A stretch of 64,000 nt of DNA from Blasia pusilla (GCA_050084515.1 CM114272.1:14074001-14138000), one strand, 5' to 3'. Counted from the stretch's first letter, positions 1-11,706 are shown. A program made the numbers and translations. Notes: generated by a model not told the origin, from the letters alone.

Positions 1-512
1 TGAATCAATCGTGTCGAATGTTTGGAGATTATTTTTTAAGAGAGGTTAATTGGTGAATTATGTCAGATTCCAACAGGTTGCAAATTTTTGGTTTCCATTC
101 TTATTTTCCGGGGGGGGTTGGGGATTTTGTTGTTTGTTTTATTTTCTTTAACATTTGCTACTTGTCGGAATGCGAGGGGTTGCTCTAATACCAAAAAATA
201 AACCTTTCGGAATCCAATGGGTTGCTATAATACTCGAAAGGAAACCTGTTGGAATCCGACAGGTCACTTTATTTCCTGAAATGCAACTTGTCGGATTCTA
301 ACGGGTTGAAAAGGTGACAAATTTGGAAAAAAAAAAAAACTACCAAAAAGAAAATGTTGCGATAAGAGCTCATAAAAAAATTCAACCCTCCAACTTGATG
401 GAAAATCTCTTCAACCTATAGGAAACTATCTTCAAACCAATAGAGCCCTAAGGGTTGCAAATATCTTCCTAAAGCTCTCCTCTCTTCCTCTCCTCTTACT
501 ACTAATCCACAT
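1..512. repeat. Palindromic repeat cluster 1 and adjacent element end
   Basis: About five degenerate copies of a palindrome with half-sites close to TGCAACCCGTCGGA / TCCGACGGGTTGCA lie near 61-83, 158-183, 207-227, 245-270 and 284-312. The same palindrome is arrayed at 31.16-32.08 kb and 51.58-52.10 kb. After the cluster, 313-512 ends in a pyrimidine-rich stretch (about 474-508) resembling the stretch at about 52,700-52,748 that follows the 51.6-kb cluster. I therefore read 1-512 as the right-hand end of another copy of the same unfamiliar element, in the same orientation. Coding sequence of that copy, if any, lies outside the window. Confidence 0.6.
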
Positions 513-594
513 GATGAGTGGGACCTAGAATCTGCAAGGTTCAAATGATTATTCATTTCTCCATCAACTATGACGTTTGTGGTACCCTTTGTCT

Positions 595-2020
595 AGAAGG
601 TAGTTGGGTTGGATGCATGCCATACCAAGAACAAAAAATTTAAAGTCATGATTTTCATAGCTTTCATGTTGGACGGAAACTCAAATACGACAATTTTAGC
701 ATTTGGAATTTGTCCTCGTAGAAGCAATTAGGATTGGGAATGGTTTTTTTTCGCATCTGAAGAAGCCTATCCCTACCCTTGTCGGTTCAAATGGAGTCAT
801 TCTTTTAGATAGGCATAAGGGTCTTTTACACGATGTTCACATTTTTTTCGGGTAATATTCATAACACGTATGCGCAACATCTAAGAGCAAATATAAAGTC
901 ATGTTATGGAAAATATGGAGGAATATTTCATTGCTTGCCTCTATGCAAGGACAAGGAAAAATTAAGTACCTCCAACCATGAACCGGGCTATATACGTAGT
1001 TATATTCGCCTTTTCACAACCTTCATTTGCCTACTTTTGTCTTGTACGCCTAATGCTTTCCTTTCATTTACCTTCTTTGGCTACTATTTACAACAGTTCC
1101 TAGTGGCACTTACTTTTTATGTAACGGCTATTTGACCAACATCTTACGCATGCTTTCCTATCAATCCACATGTATGAATTATGGTCAAATAAGATGGAAA
1201 GGGAGGATATTCAAAAGATATGTGATGCAGCATGTTACGTATGATAGATCTAACCTGAGAAGTTTGCAAGGTGTACATTTCCCTTGCCTTGATATGGCAA
1301 AGTCAACTCAAATTTTGTGGAGGTTATCAATTTTGCAATCAAGCCTATAAGAGAAATAAAGTCCTCCTCTAGGCATTGCGCGTGGGGTGTGGAACTATAC
1401 GATGAAGACTGATGTTGAGAGGAATCTATAAGCGTACCATCTTGAAAAAATCAGAATTGCACTTATGAATTATGCCTTAATTTGATATCAACATAATGAG
1501 AGTACTTGTCAAGCATTCAAAGTTATTGCCAATGACAAAGTGAATACTTTGGTTGTTGCTAGAACTAGTTGTAATTGGCACAAATTGGATCATATTCAAT
1601 TTACTCCCAAGTGCTAATGCTCTTGCCTAGAACTTGAAGCCACACATTGGGATGTGTTCATTAGAATGGATATAGAAAAAAAATTTCAACGATGATGATA
1701 GAACGACCTTATATCATCATGGGAGTGTTATCCCCCTCCTATTGCATTTCAACGTGGACAACATCGTGTTGTGCACATTCCAAGCAATGGACGTGCAAGG
1801 TCACAACATGATGAGAAGGTTGAGGAAAATTCTTATCCAATCTATGACTACTTAACAAGTCAAGAGGTCTGCATGAAAGGAAACCCTACAAGAAGACAAG
1901 GGGAATTAGGCAAGGGGCAACGATACATGTCGATAGGTGGGGGGATGGTGCACGCATTGTTTATATAAGAGAAGGCCACAATTGAAAAATATGCGAGTTT
2001 CCAAAATCATACATGGCCGC
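595..2020 (+). pseudogene. MULE (Mutator-like) transposase remnant
   Basis: Degenerate MuDR-type transposase spread over all three forward frames. At 590-900 the translation has the MULE catalytic-core pattern: a stretch ending FFSHLKKPIPTL, then the landmark DRHKGLL (about 806-830) and a Q-H-L-R-A-N segment (about 875-895) matching the family's C/H region. At 1,530-1,640 a C-x-C segment followed by an acidic or hydrophobic stretch sits where MULEs carry the SWIM zinc domain. Further on, PPPIAFQRGQ and a basic IPSNGRAR tract (1,735-1,800), then a broken knuckle REGHN.KIC (about 1,968-2,000), match the C-terminal tail. Stops and frameshifts make it non-functional. No terminal inverted repeats were identified. 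Confidence 0.6.
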
Positions 2021-2059
2021 TAGTATATAAATTTTCACCATAACTCACATGCACAAAAC

Positions 2060-2190
2060 TGTTTGTTGGGATGTGGATAATACTACTATTCCTGAGGTGG
2101 ATAATAGTGATGTTCATCTGGTGGATATTACTGGTCGATCTCCATTCAACGCAAAATATTGTTGTAAGTGGTGGATAATAGTGCCGTTAA
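2060..2190 (+). repeat. Short GTGGATAATA-type repeats
   Basis: The motif GTGGATAATA or a close variant occurs four times, near 2,074, 2,096, 2,123 and 2,169. It follows the MULE remnant and could be a subterminal repeat of a small transposon, but no element ends were found. Confidence 0.3.
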
Positions 2191-2609
2191 TATGGCGGCT
2201 AATTCTCATCGGTATAGTATACATAGCCTCGATAGTACACTGCAAAGGCGTGGCGAAAATATGGCGGTAAGGACTACTCATCATTGTAGAATGCTAAAGA
2301 AGCATAATTAGTGCAAAACAACTCTCACACTCACACACCACCATGGCGAACAAAATTTTGAGATGAGAGAATGAGTGGAGGCTCGTCCGCTTCTGAATTA
2401 TATAGGATATGTACAAGAAATCATGACCCTAAACTTAACCATAGTCTCGAGTTAGAATAATTGTGATTAACTAACCATAGTTAAGATAATTGTGCTTAAT
2501 AGAGTAACCATAATTAAGATAATTGCGCTTAATAGACTAACCAAGATTAAGCTTCTCTACTTCGTGTGAGTTCCAAATATAATAGTTTAGGTATCTGATG
2601 AGCTTGACT

Positions 2610-3170
2610 GTAAATCAGTCTTCGATACTTCCCCTCGAGCTCATATCGATATATCTAACGCCTAAATAATTTCTAAAGATCTCAAACTTATCTCTAGATA
2701 ATGCCTTTGTAAAGACATCAAAAATTTGTTGATGTGTACCTATATACCCGAGATCAATTTCTCCTCCAAGCACTTTCTCTCTAATAAAATGATAATGCAC
2801 CTCAACACGCTTTGTACGAGCATGAAACACATGTTTATTAGCAAGCTTGATGTTGCTAATATTGTATGCATATATTACACTAGGTCCTAAGTTACTAACA
2901 CGAATCTCAACAAGTAATCAATGAAGCCTGACTGCCTCACATGCTGTATTGGTTGCTCCTTTCTATCCAACCTCTATTGAAGAAAAATCAATTGTAGGTT
3001 CTTTCTTTGAAGTCTAACTTATCGATGCGCTTCCCAAAGAAAATGAATAACCACATATGGAGTGTCGAGCAAACACGCTTCCTGCCCAATAAGCATACGT
3101 CAATCCCTGTAATTCTAAACTCGTAGAAGGTTCAAATTAAAGCTTGAATTGAAAAAAATCGCATACCGCA
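2610..3170 (-). pseudogene. Ty1/copia RNase H C-terminal remnant
   Basis: On the minus strand this encodes the end of a copia polyprotein. The stretch EVHYHFIREKVLGGEIDLGY (about 2,740-2,800) and the tail FTKALSRDKFEIFRNYLGV (about 2,650-2,710) are the usual RNase H end of plant copia elements. Upstream (2,831-2,950) a stop-containing frame still shows the S-N-I-K-L-A-N and F-H-A-R-T-K motifs. The rest of the polyprotein is missing. A related copia fragment in the same orientation lies at 10.4-11.3 kb, and the two loci share the repeat described at 3,225 and 12,100. Confidence 0.75.
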
Positions 3171-3224
3171 TAATCATCCTCGCAACATCAAGGTGAGGTT
3201 TTCGAGGTGCATGCATAAATTGGC

Positions 3225-3470
3225 TCACTAGGGCTTGGGAGAGGGAAGGGAGTATACCTCCAAGAGAGACAACTTGAGAGCTCATTATCTCTTTGTTGAA
3301 CCTCTTGGCACAAGGCGGCGGAGCTATGGTCCCTTGCCTTATGAGTGTAATCCAAGCCTCTCATAAGGAGAGTGGGTTAGGTTTGACATGAGAGAGAGAG
3401 TGCATACCTCTGAGAGCTATGGTGTGAGATGGTGTAGAGAGAGAAAGAGATTGGATCTTACTTTACAAAG
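3225..3470. repeat. Dispersed repeat, copy 1 (with 12.1 kb)
   Basis: A segment of about 240 bp (GGGCTTGGGAGAGG.. to ..AGAGATTGGATCTTA) is repeated in the same orientation at 12,100-12,345 with modest divergence. It contains the shared phrase CGGAGCTATGGTCCCTTG. Both copies adjoin copia remnants, so it is probably LTR or leader sequence of that copia family. Confidence 0.65.
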
Positions 3471-3559
3471 AGAGAATGATATAGTGAGAGAGCTTCACGG
3501 GGGCGCTCGCTAGTCACTCGCTATTTTTGCACGTTGGGGACCGTGTTCCCCGTTCATCA

Positions 3560-5016
3560 GCTCATGGGAGTGCTCACCGGAGTAAGGGCTCCTTTGATTG
3601 TTCTTTGCATTCACCCATTTTTTGTGTGGAAGAGTGGCGCGCGGAAGCGCTGCCCAATTTCTGATAGGGATTGATTATGGGGGCATGTTGCCCCATGCCG
3701 GCGCTCTCAGAAGAATCATGTAGCTTTTTGATTTGTATTTTTACAGATTTTACATCTGTTTTGGGAGAAATCAGCACGGAAGCGCTGTCAAATTTTGTGT
3801 AGGAGAAAGAGACATTGGGCTTTATGAAAATCTTCGTCAATTTGTACTGTAATGTCCAATTCTAAATATTTTTTTAACTTCTTTGTAGATCGTAAATATG
3901 TGCACGTTGTGCAACAAACAATGCACAAATTGGAGTTGCAAGCAAAAAGCTATGGTCAATCTTGCAAAATTGCCATTGCTAGGCGCTTTTTAGGGTCAAA
4001 TTGTTCAAACCCTAAACCAGCCGCCACGCCGGAGGCGGCCATCGCCATCATAGTCACCCTCAACAGTCTGACATCGATGATCAACCATCACCGTCAATGA
4101 TCAACGGTCCACCGTCCGTTGTCTACCCTTTGGTTGCCATTGCCGCCATTACGGAGTGGAGGGTCTTCCACAACGTTCATTGATTCTCTGACTTGCGTCG
4201 CCACCACGTACTTTGTTTGGCCGCCACATCATCGCAATGTACTCATCAACTTGTGATGGGAGATGACCTCCGGTAATGGTGTTTGAGTTTTATTTCATGC
4301 TGCTATGTTGTGATTGGTAGCCGCTCGACAACGATCGAGTACCGTGTCGTGATGCCCGTAGCAGCAACGCGCCGCTGATTGCTGCACCATGCCGCTCGTG
4401 GCCACAACGCACCATCTCGATCACAAAATGGCTCCTTCACTAAGGAGTCGAGTGTATGAATTTCTGATTGAGGAGAGTATGCCGCCCAGTGCCGCACCCC
4501 ATTCCCGAGTGTCGTGTTGTTTGTAGCCGTTCCGTGCCGCCAATGCCGCACTGGACCGTTCGGCCTGCACCACACATAAAGGAGGTTGAGCAACATCAAT
4601 ACGAGAGGAGTACGACTTGCTGATTGGAGGAGTTGTCTCCACAATCGAGTCCGGGTCAAGATTTGCAGTTGCTAAGGATCGATATCGACATGTGTTCAAG
4701 TTACCCATTCTGGTCCTTTACCCTACACGTGTGAGGGATTCTGGGATTTGGGTAGTTTATATGGGGATATTGGGTTGTGTGGATGCTGAGAGCATCATTC
4801 ATATATGTGGTTTAGGGGACATAGACCAATGTGGGATGTTCGGAGTTGAAGGTAGGTTGTCGATGAGATGATAGCCTGGTCCATTTGCCGCACCACGCCG
4901 CGTGTTGCCGCACGTTATATGTCTCGGGGAGGGAGAGTGTAGATCGAGTGCCACATATTTGGGATGAGTGATTGAGGGATTACTCATGAGGTTGAGATTG
5001 ATCGGGTGAGAGGGGC
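3560..5016 (+). other. Non-coding leader/LTR candidate of the plus-strand gypsy
   Basis: No convincing gene. The stretch precedes the gag of the gypsy element and should hold its 5' leader and part of an LTR, but no second LTR exists for comparison and I could not place a boundary or primer-binding site. A GC-rich small inverted repeat (GCCGCC..GGCGGC) lies at about 4,020-4,041. The short reading frames here have no recognisable domains. Confidence 0.35.
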
Positions 5017-6600
5017 ATGATGGTTATTACGGCGTCCGTTTGGGACTTTGAGAGGCGAGGTGGTGAACCTGAGAGTAGCTCTAGAGCTTTTACGGGGAGT
5101 GGCGTGAGGTTCTGAGGATCTCCACGTGAGGGACCACCATGACCTCCTTCTGTGTCATCATTAGACAAGGGGAAGGGTGTAGAGGAGTTTGTGAGGACAT
5201 CGCTACACATTGTGAGTGCTCCTACCAATTGGGCGTACGAGATGGACGACCGGGGTAGAGGACCGCGTAGGTTTTAAGGTGAAGTAGGCACGATTGAGTT
5301 GCACGATTTCATAGCAGAGTTTAGGAGTTGGTGCGACTCCAAGTGGGCCAGGAACTCTACAGATTTCATTCCGTTAACAACATGGACGGTATGTTCCAGT
5401 ATTTAGAGGGGGCGCCCATGGACGATTACCATGAGTTCTCTCAGGGATATGTACGTGAGATCGAGGCGTGGAGGCTCTACTATGACCCACATTATGTCTC
5501 ATGGACGGACCCATTCCATATGATGAGGAGGAGTAAGGAGAGGCTACTTCCTCTTCCACTAGTGATGTTTAAGGAGGGTTCACTCGCACTGGAGTTGTTG
5601 CACCATCTAGTCGGGTTCGTCCCAAGTTCAACCCCGTGGTTGAGTACTTTGGTGAGTTGAGGGCCAACTACCAAGGGGTACGGACAGAGAAGTTGCGGAG
5701 CATCCATGACTTCCAGAGGCGCCCAGATGAGAGTTTACGTGAGGCTTACACTCGCTTGCGTCGGTTGATCAACATCACTCAGGGGGTGGCAGAGGCTCAT
5801 GCTATCCAATCATGGTACGCGATGTTGGACCGGACCTTGCGGACACGGGTGTGGAAGGGGATGCTTCTAATAAACACCTCTCCCATGTTGAGAGATGCTT
5901 TTAGGACCGCCCAGAACATTGAGCGTAACATGGCGGAGGAGAGTGTAGCCACCATGGGTTCTGGGCGAGAGCAGTCACAATTGGCAGCACCACCTGTGCA
6001 GCAACGTGGACTCCGAGATAGGTCGATTGTGGCACCACGAGCTCAGGGAGGATACCGAGAGGTTGTGCCACAAAGACCTGCGCCTTCATATGCGGCTCAG
6101 CAACATCCGCCTACTATTATTTGTTGGTCATGTGGTGGAGCCCATCATCAACACGATTGCATTCATCAGGGTCATGGACGTGTGCCTTGGCATGGAGGAC
6201 GAGATAGTGCTACACAAGGAGGTTATCAGTGTGACTATTGTCACAGGTATGGTCATAAACGCGCCAGGTGTTTCAATTTACATCAAGAGTTACGCTCGGA
6301 CCGAGGGCCAATGAAGGCACCAGAGCGAGTAGCCGGTCCGACTGGGCCTTGAGATTGTGCACCAGATGGTCTCATTGGGGGACGAGGAGCTAGAGTTGCC
6401 CGACAGGATGGTGGAGCTGACCGTGGAGGAGGTAGAGTACCACCACCAAGACGGGCCGAGTGAGACACCGGACGTGAGGCTAGGATGGCTGCTCAAATAC
6501 AACAGCTACATGAGCATATTACCGCTATGGCATTAAGGTTACTCGATGTCGCATCCATGGCATCGACATCATATGGAGCAGCCAGAGATATGGAGGATCC
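5017..6600 (+). pseudogene. Gag of gypsy copy A, two zinc knuckles
   Basis: Degenerate Gag. The likely start is one of two adjacent ATGs at 5,017-5,022, where the protein MMVIT.. aligns with MVITELSGG of the other copy. The capsid-like part spans 5,250-5,900 with EGAPMDDYHEF (about 5,405-5,440) and RSIHDFQRRPDESLREAYTR (about 5,700-5,755), typical of the retrotransposon gag domain. Nucleocapsid motifs follow: CWSCGGAHHQHDC at 6,122-6,160, the short variant common in plant gypsy elements, and CDYCHRYGHKRARC at 6,230-6,271, a full CX2CX4HX4C knuckle. Frames shift near 5,330-5,400 and 5,640, and stops occur before 5,320. Confidence 0.8.
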
Positions 6601-7900
6601 TGAATGGATGTGCGGGTTGCCCTAATGGAGGCTGCCGCGGTTGTGACGGGTGGAGCAGCCATAGAGTTGGATCCACAACAAGGAGAAACTTGGAAACACA
6701 CTAGGCTTCCTTGGTCTTTCACATTGTCGGAAGCGATGAGGACCCCATCAATGGATCCTCATCAAAGTTCCTGGAGAGTTGGTGATGTTGTTCGTGTGCA
6801 GGCACGGAGAGCGATGGGAGAAGCGAGTGCGACAACTCCTATTTTTGATGCTCATGAGGGGCATGTGTCGATCACGTTGTTGGGGTCGGCCACCATTGTG
6901 TACCGCGCTCCTTTATTTTCTGCTTCCGATGTTATGACGTTGGGGCCCGCCGAGGCTTTTCGGCTGGCCGCTACGCTATGTGAGCGTGGAATTGGAGTTC
7001 TTGCATTACGTTCAGAGGTGATTGTAGAGGAGGTGATGGACCTGCCCTTGGAGCGGATGCTCCGGCCATCCACGTCAGATTCATGGCAGGCTGCGATTGC
7101 TAGGATGGCAGAGATGCCTGCTAGACCCATGATAGAGCGTGCCATGGCTTCTCCTGGTGTTGTGTTGTTGGATAACCTAGGAGAGGTCTTCCAGTTGATG
7201 AGTCGGGAGGTAGAGCTTTTAGTCCGCAACGCGTCTTGTTGGATTCAAGAGCAAAACCCCTGATGTTGGGGAAAGCATCATTAAGAGGATTGAGCTTGAC
7301 GAGAGCCGATGTGGAGCATTGTCCATTCCAGATATAGACATCCTTGGGTGGAGCGAGTACCATAGAGTATATCACCGGAAAGGAGGTCGTGGTGAGGATT
7401 TGCCCAGCACACCGTACAAATGAGTAAGTGTGCAAGCCAAGGCGATAGTGACTGATGTAGAGTCCTATGACGTCTTGGTTGGTGGAGCAGTGTTATACCC
7501 GATGGGGTTTTCCCTAGATTTTTGGGAGGATTCAGCGTCCTACAGAGCAAGATGGCAGTCAGGTGATGGGCGCCTTAGCTCATTACCCGTTCAATTCATA
7601 GGTGCAATCATCGAGCGACGGTCAGGACAGGTGGTGACCTTAGCAACATTAAGCAGTGCCATAACTTGGCCTTGTGATTTAATTGAGGGACATGTCCATG
7701 CAAACGATACTCCCATTCCTGACATTTCTATGCAGAGGAGGGTTATGGTAGCCGCATCATTCCGTGGAGGAGAGGTGTCATTGTGGGGCTCGAGTGAGGA
7801 GCTTCGACAATTGGCACATGAGCACGTGCAGACCGCGTGGAACGAGCTGTTTGCACCGGAGCGTGACGGGTATGAGAAACCCGAGGTAGCAGGGAGTGCT
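6600..7900 (+). pseudogene. Aspartic protease region of gypsy copy A
   Basis: Spacer and retropepsin-like protease between Gag and the MTase. The active-site motif is visible around 7,228-7,262 as LLDS followed by R-A-K-P-L-M-L-G, where the other copy has LLDSGAQPLMLG. The glycine of the D-S/T-G triad is therefore lost here. The protease C-terminal half is recognisable at 7,440-7,580: VTDVESYDVLVGGAVLYPMG and RWQSGDGRLSSLPV fit the usual gypsy protease pattern of a conserved YDVLLG element and a WQ.GDGR turn. A frameshift separates the two halves near 7,263-7,430. Confidence 0.7.
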
Positions 7901-7939
7901 ACGATGACATCCTTGGATACCACACCCATTGTGTCAAGT

Positions 7940-8930
7940 ATCCCGGAGGAGGGTATTCGAGTGTTAGATCTCTTTGGAAGGATTAGCACCGGAATAGTTG
8001 TTGTTTTGCAGGCAGGAGTGCGAGTGCTGCAGTACGTGTATGTGGAGAGTGATGATATTGCAAGGCGCGTCTCACTATGACATGTGGCGCACTTACGCCT
8101 ATATTTTCCCAACCTATTGTGTGCGTCCGTGGTATAGGGATACCAAAGTTCCGTACCGAGGGATATTTCGTTGCTGGGGGCGCAGAACTTAGAGCAGGTA
8201 GGGACCATTGATTTGGTCATTGCCGATTGGCCATATCAAGGCCAATCGGGTGCTGGCTGACACTTGGTCCGTGTTGTTTTGGGAGAGGTTAAGGGTCTTA
8301 CGGCAGTTGCAGGAGCACCTGTCTCATTCTCCTGCCTACATTCTCGAGAATGTGCTGATCTTAGGGGACTCCAACTCACGGATGGTGACAAGTGCTCATC
8401 AAGTGCGTGCCTGGATCGGCCCACCATTGTTATTGGATGCGACGAGTGTAGGTTCTAGAGCCCATCGCCCGTATCTATGGTGGACAAATTTGGTACCCCA
8501 TGTAGTGTTACGGAGGGCGTATGCGAGAGTGGAGCGCCCCTCCCATTTGCTAGTGGATTCCATTCTGGATCTAGGTCGTCAATCACAGGCATTGAGGTAT
8601 GATACTCCATCACCGTTGACTGTGGTCAACTAGGTAGGTAGGCCGCGGGCAGCGTTTCCCACGTTTGTGAGTTTTCCCGCTTCCTATACATATAAGGAGG
8701 CCGGTCCTAGCTTGGTTTGGGATGACCAGGTTCAGCGGTTGGTGGAGCCCAACGCCGACGACAGAGAGCGAGCGATGGGATTTCCCACAGGAGTGACGAG
8801 AGTACCGTTAGTGTTAGAGGCATCACGACGCCATGTCTTGGGTTAGGCGATGGATATGAACTGCTTGACATGGATCCTCAGCTTGGGAGTGGCTGAGAAG
8901 CGCCGTATGAGATCGCGACAGATCACAACG
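7940..8930 (+). pseudogene. Cytosine-5 DNA methyltransferase domain, gypsy copy A
   Basis: The enzyme class transfers a methyl group from S-adenosylmethionine to cytosine in DNA. Motifs appear in canonical order I-IV-VI-VIII-X: motif I VLDLFGRISTG (about 7,958-7,990), then YVYVESDD (8,034-8,057), motif IV DLVIADWPYQGQSGAG (about 8,210-8,256), motif VI AYILENV (8,337-8,354), motif VIII SRAHRPYLWWTNL (about 8,455-8,490), and a C-terminal RERAMGF..SRRHVLG (about 8,765-8,850). This order matches DNMT3-type enzymes, not the permuted plant DRM enzymes. The catalytic Cys of Pro-Cys is Tyr (TAT at 8,234-8,236). That change, a frameshift before motif VI and several stops make it dead. It lies between protease and RT. 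Confidence 0.8.
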
Positions 8931-9189
8931 ATTGCCTTGGTGAGCCCCATGCCTACCGAGACGGTGGAGGCACTGGCTAGGGGTGAGACTGGAGGAGATC
9001 TACACACCATAGGACATCGGGAGAGACACCCTTGGACTTTTTGGGATGTTTTGCAGGTACGCTAGGAGATGATAGCCACAACATTGAGCGTGGTTTTGGG
9101 CACTGCACGTGGAGGAGATCAGAGTTTGCAGTTGGTTGCAAGAGAGTGGTCGAGTGTTGATGTTCGAGACGGGGTTGCACCATAGTAAC

Positions 9190-10312
9190 CATTGATACCC
9201 GCGCTGGAGAGTCTTATCGTAGTCACGATGGAGACTTGGGAGCCACATATGGGCCCTAAGTTGACAAGAGGAGAGCGTCGCCGGATACAAAAGTTCTTGA
9301 GGAGTTATAGGAGTTGTTTTGCCTTTAGCATAGAGGATTTGGGTATGTTGAAGGGACCGGGGATCCGCATTGAGTTGTCGAGTGATACGCCGATCTTCCG
9401 ACGACCCTACAGATACAATGATATGGAGAGGGCTCTGATTCAAAATAGGAGCCAGGACTTGGTTGGAGCAGGACTAGTGGAGATGTCGCATGTGGAGTAT
9501 GCATCTGCCACTCTCATGCCCGCCAAGAAGGATGTGCAAGGCAACTGGAAAGATAGGCGGATGTGTGGGGATTATCGACCTATCAATCAGCATACAAAAT
9601 CTGATAGGTATGCCATGCCCACCCTTGAGGAGATCTTTAATGCGATTAGTCACGCAAAGGTATTCAATTTGTTGGATTTACGAGCTGGATACCACGAGCT
9701 GGCTATGTGATTGGAGGATAGGCAAAAGACAGAATTTGGGCATCGATCCTCACGGGAAGGATTGTTTGTACCAGTGGCGGCTCTTACCATTTGGGTTAAA
9801 GAATCCCCCAGTTGAGTTTCAAAGGGTCATGGATAGGATCTTGGCTGGTTAGGATATGAAAAAGGTATTATATTGATAACATCGTAGTCTTTATTGTCAC
9901 GGTTGAGGAGCATGAGCGACATCTAGAGAAGGTTTTTCGACGATTGCAATAACATGGGCTCAAGCTAAATCCAAGCAAGTGCAAGTTTTTCTACGACCAG
10001 ATTGAGTACTTGGGTCATACGATATACCCAAGGGGCCTTGGTGTTCAGCACATGAAGGTAGAGGCTATCTCACGCATTCCACGCCCTATAGACGTGAGGC
10101 GTGTTCGAGCATTCATGGGATTGGCAAACTTCTATCGGCGGTACGTTAAGGGATTCAGTTTAATTCCGAAGCCGCTAACCTTGCTGACCAAGATGGATCA
10201 CCAGTGGCACTGGGGGTATGAGCAGGAGCGAGCATTTCAATTGCTCAAGGACATGTTGACGTCTACGTCCATCTTGAGGAGACCGATCAAGGGGCGTCCT
10301 TTCCACTTGCCC
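9190..10312 (+). pseudogene. Reverse transcriptase of gypsy copy A, 3'-truncated
   Basis: Ty3/gypsy RT. The first part is a clean frame (9,192-9,710) with FRRPYRYNDMERALIQ, RRMCGDYRPINQHTKSDRYA and FNLLDLRAGYHELAM. It stops at 9,708-9,710 and continues in other frames with DCLYQWRLLPFGLKN and EFQRVMDRILAG (to about 9,850). The catalytic YIDD box reads YIDN: the second Asp codon is AAC at 9,878-9,880. Beyond it are YLGHTIYPRGLGVQHMKVEA (10,005-10,065) and RVRAFMGLANFYRRYVKGF (10,087-10,150). RNase H begins but is lost at the 10,312 junction. Confidence 0.85.
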
Positions 10313-10325
10313 ACACGCCTCTATC

Positions 10326-10423
10326 TATGGATGCGATGAGTTGGGATGGGATGGTGTGTGTTTGTGTGTGTGTGTTCGATGACAACGATGTATGTTCTGT
10401 AGCAATGTGTATGCGCACGACAA
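10326..10423. repeat. About 95-bp copia-associated repeat, copy 1 of 3
   Basis: This segment (GATGAGTTGGGATGG.. to ..AATGTGTATGCGCACGAC) recurs in the same orientation at 11,707-11,823 and 12,339-12,463. Copy 1 sits exactly where the minus-strand copia RT frame breaks off and where gypsy copy A ends, so it marks a recombination or insertion boundary. Confidence 0.65.
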
Positions 10424-11260
10424 AGCTTTTGGAGCTTGTTTGAGCCCATATAGAGATTTGTTCAACCTAGATACGCGAAATGAAAACTCGGGATGTTGAT
10501 ATCCATGTGGTTGAGTCATATATACCTCCTCATATAGATATCCATTTAAGAAGGCATTCTTGACGTCCATGTGATGTAATCTCCACTTCTTACTTACTAC
10601 AACTACAACCATTATTCTCGTAATGGCCATCTTTACAACAGGGCTAAATATTTCCTCATTATTGATGCCATATTTTATGCATAGCCCAGAGCCACCAATC
10701 TTTCTTTGTATTTTTTGACTTTATCATCTTGATTGCGCTTTATTTTGTAATCCCATTTGTAACCAATAGCTTCCTTATCATAAGGTATATCAACCAACTC
10801 CCATGTCTGTTGATGTCTTAATGTAGCAAGCTCTTTCTCCAAAGCTTCAATCCAATCGACTCTATTTGCAGCTTCTTCAAAACAAAGAGGCTCCTATTCT
10901 TGAAGGGTTGTCATCAAATAGGCATCGTGTGTTTTAAACCTTCATTTTTTGTCTATGAACCAGATGTGTGACTCTACTTGATCTACAAACTTGTTGTTTA
11001 TAGGTAGAGGCCTCTAACACTTGACTCGAGTTCTGACTAGTGTCAAAAGACTCAATACGTACTCTTCCTATACATGGACTCACAATTTTAACTAACAAAT
11101 CTTGGAGCTATCCTTATTCTACACTAGTACTTGGGGAATTTGAAGGCAATGTCTGATGGTTTACAATCATATTCTCCCCCCAACAGACAAGTTTAGAGGT
11201 GGAATAAGCTTAGATTGAGCATACCATAATTTAAGCTCATCAAAGACAATATCACAACTA
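10423..11260 (-). pseudogene. Ty1/copia RT N-terminal remnant
   Basis: Minus-strand copia polyprotein fragment. Read from high to low coordinates: DIVFDELKLWYAQSKL (about 11,200-11,250, the integrase/RT linker), then WIEALEKELATLRHQQTWEL (about 10,810-10,860), YKWDYKIKRNQDDKVKKYKE (about 10,710-10,770), VALGYA, HHMDVKNAFLNGYLYEEVYM (about 10,520-10,580) and RLNKSLYGLKQAPKA (about 10,430-10,475). These are consecutive landmarks of copia RT. The YVDD catalytic part is missing because the sequence ends at the 10,326-10,423 repeat. Stops occur near 10,650. Confidence 0.8.
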
Positions 11261-11706
11261 CTAATAAGCTGCCTACAAGATGGAATTGGAATATACATAC
11301 TCTCTCTCACACCTCTCCCCGTCTTGCACCTCTCTGACCCGAGCTTAGCAGTAGTTTGTGCAGGCTTGTAATGTATGTTGTGTGGTTCTGCCTTCGGTGT
11401 AGCCATTATGCTAGTATGTGGTGGATGTTCGAGAGGATGGCTTATGGCATGTTTGACGCCACCTCTCACTAGGGTTCCTAAGGGATGATGGATGTGTCCC
11501 ATATGTACATAGCATAGGTAGTTCTACATTCCAACGAGTGTCTATGACATGGATGACAAGCACACGACTAACAGTGGGGCCACATGAGCACCCATCCTTC
11601 TTGCTCTTAGCATCCGAGAGATGTATGTCATAATAGATAGGGATAAATGGCTATCTGGAGTTAGAGGGACCTATCCACCAACAAGGGGGGGCGATAGGAG
11701 ATATTT

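Larger units (their letters stand above)
5017..10312 (+). mobile_element. Ty3/gypsy retrotransposon with DNA methyltransferase, copy A (truncated)
   Basis: Internal region of a Ty3/gypsy element reading Gag, two zinc knuckles, protease, cytosine-5 MTase, RT and the first part of RNase H. It corresponds domain for domain to the minus-strand copy at 55.8-63.0 kb, which shows that the MTase belongs to the element and is not a neighbouring host gene. Similarity to that copy stops at about 10,312, just after the phrase RRPIKGRPF, where unrelated copia-associated sequence begins. RNase H catalytic region, integrase and PHD finger are absent here. Many stops and frameshifts show it is an old, inactive copy. 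Confidence 0.85.

Noticed and set aside
833-1350. Two independent small proteins
   Set aside because: They are frame fragments of one degenerate MULE transposase; motifs pass from frame to frame.
4303-5228. Several overlapping frames upstream of gag of copy A
   Set aside because: They overlap on both strands in a GC-richer leader and have no homology to the other copy apart from the gag start at about 5,017.
7940-8930. Host DNA methyltransferase gene
   Set aside because: The domain lies between protease and RT in two separate gypsy copies, without its own start or exon structure, so it belongs to the element.
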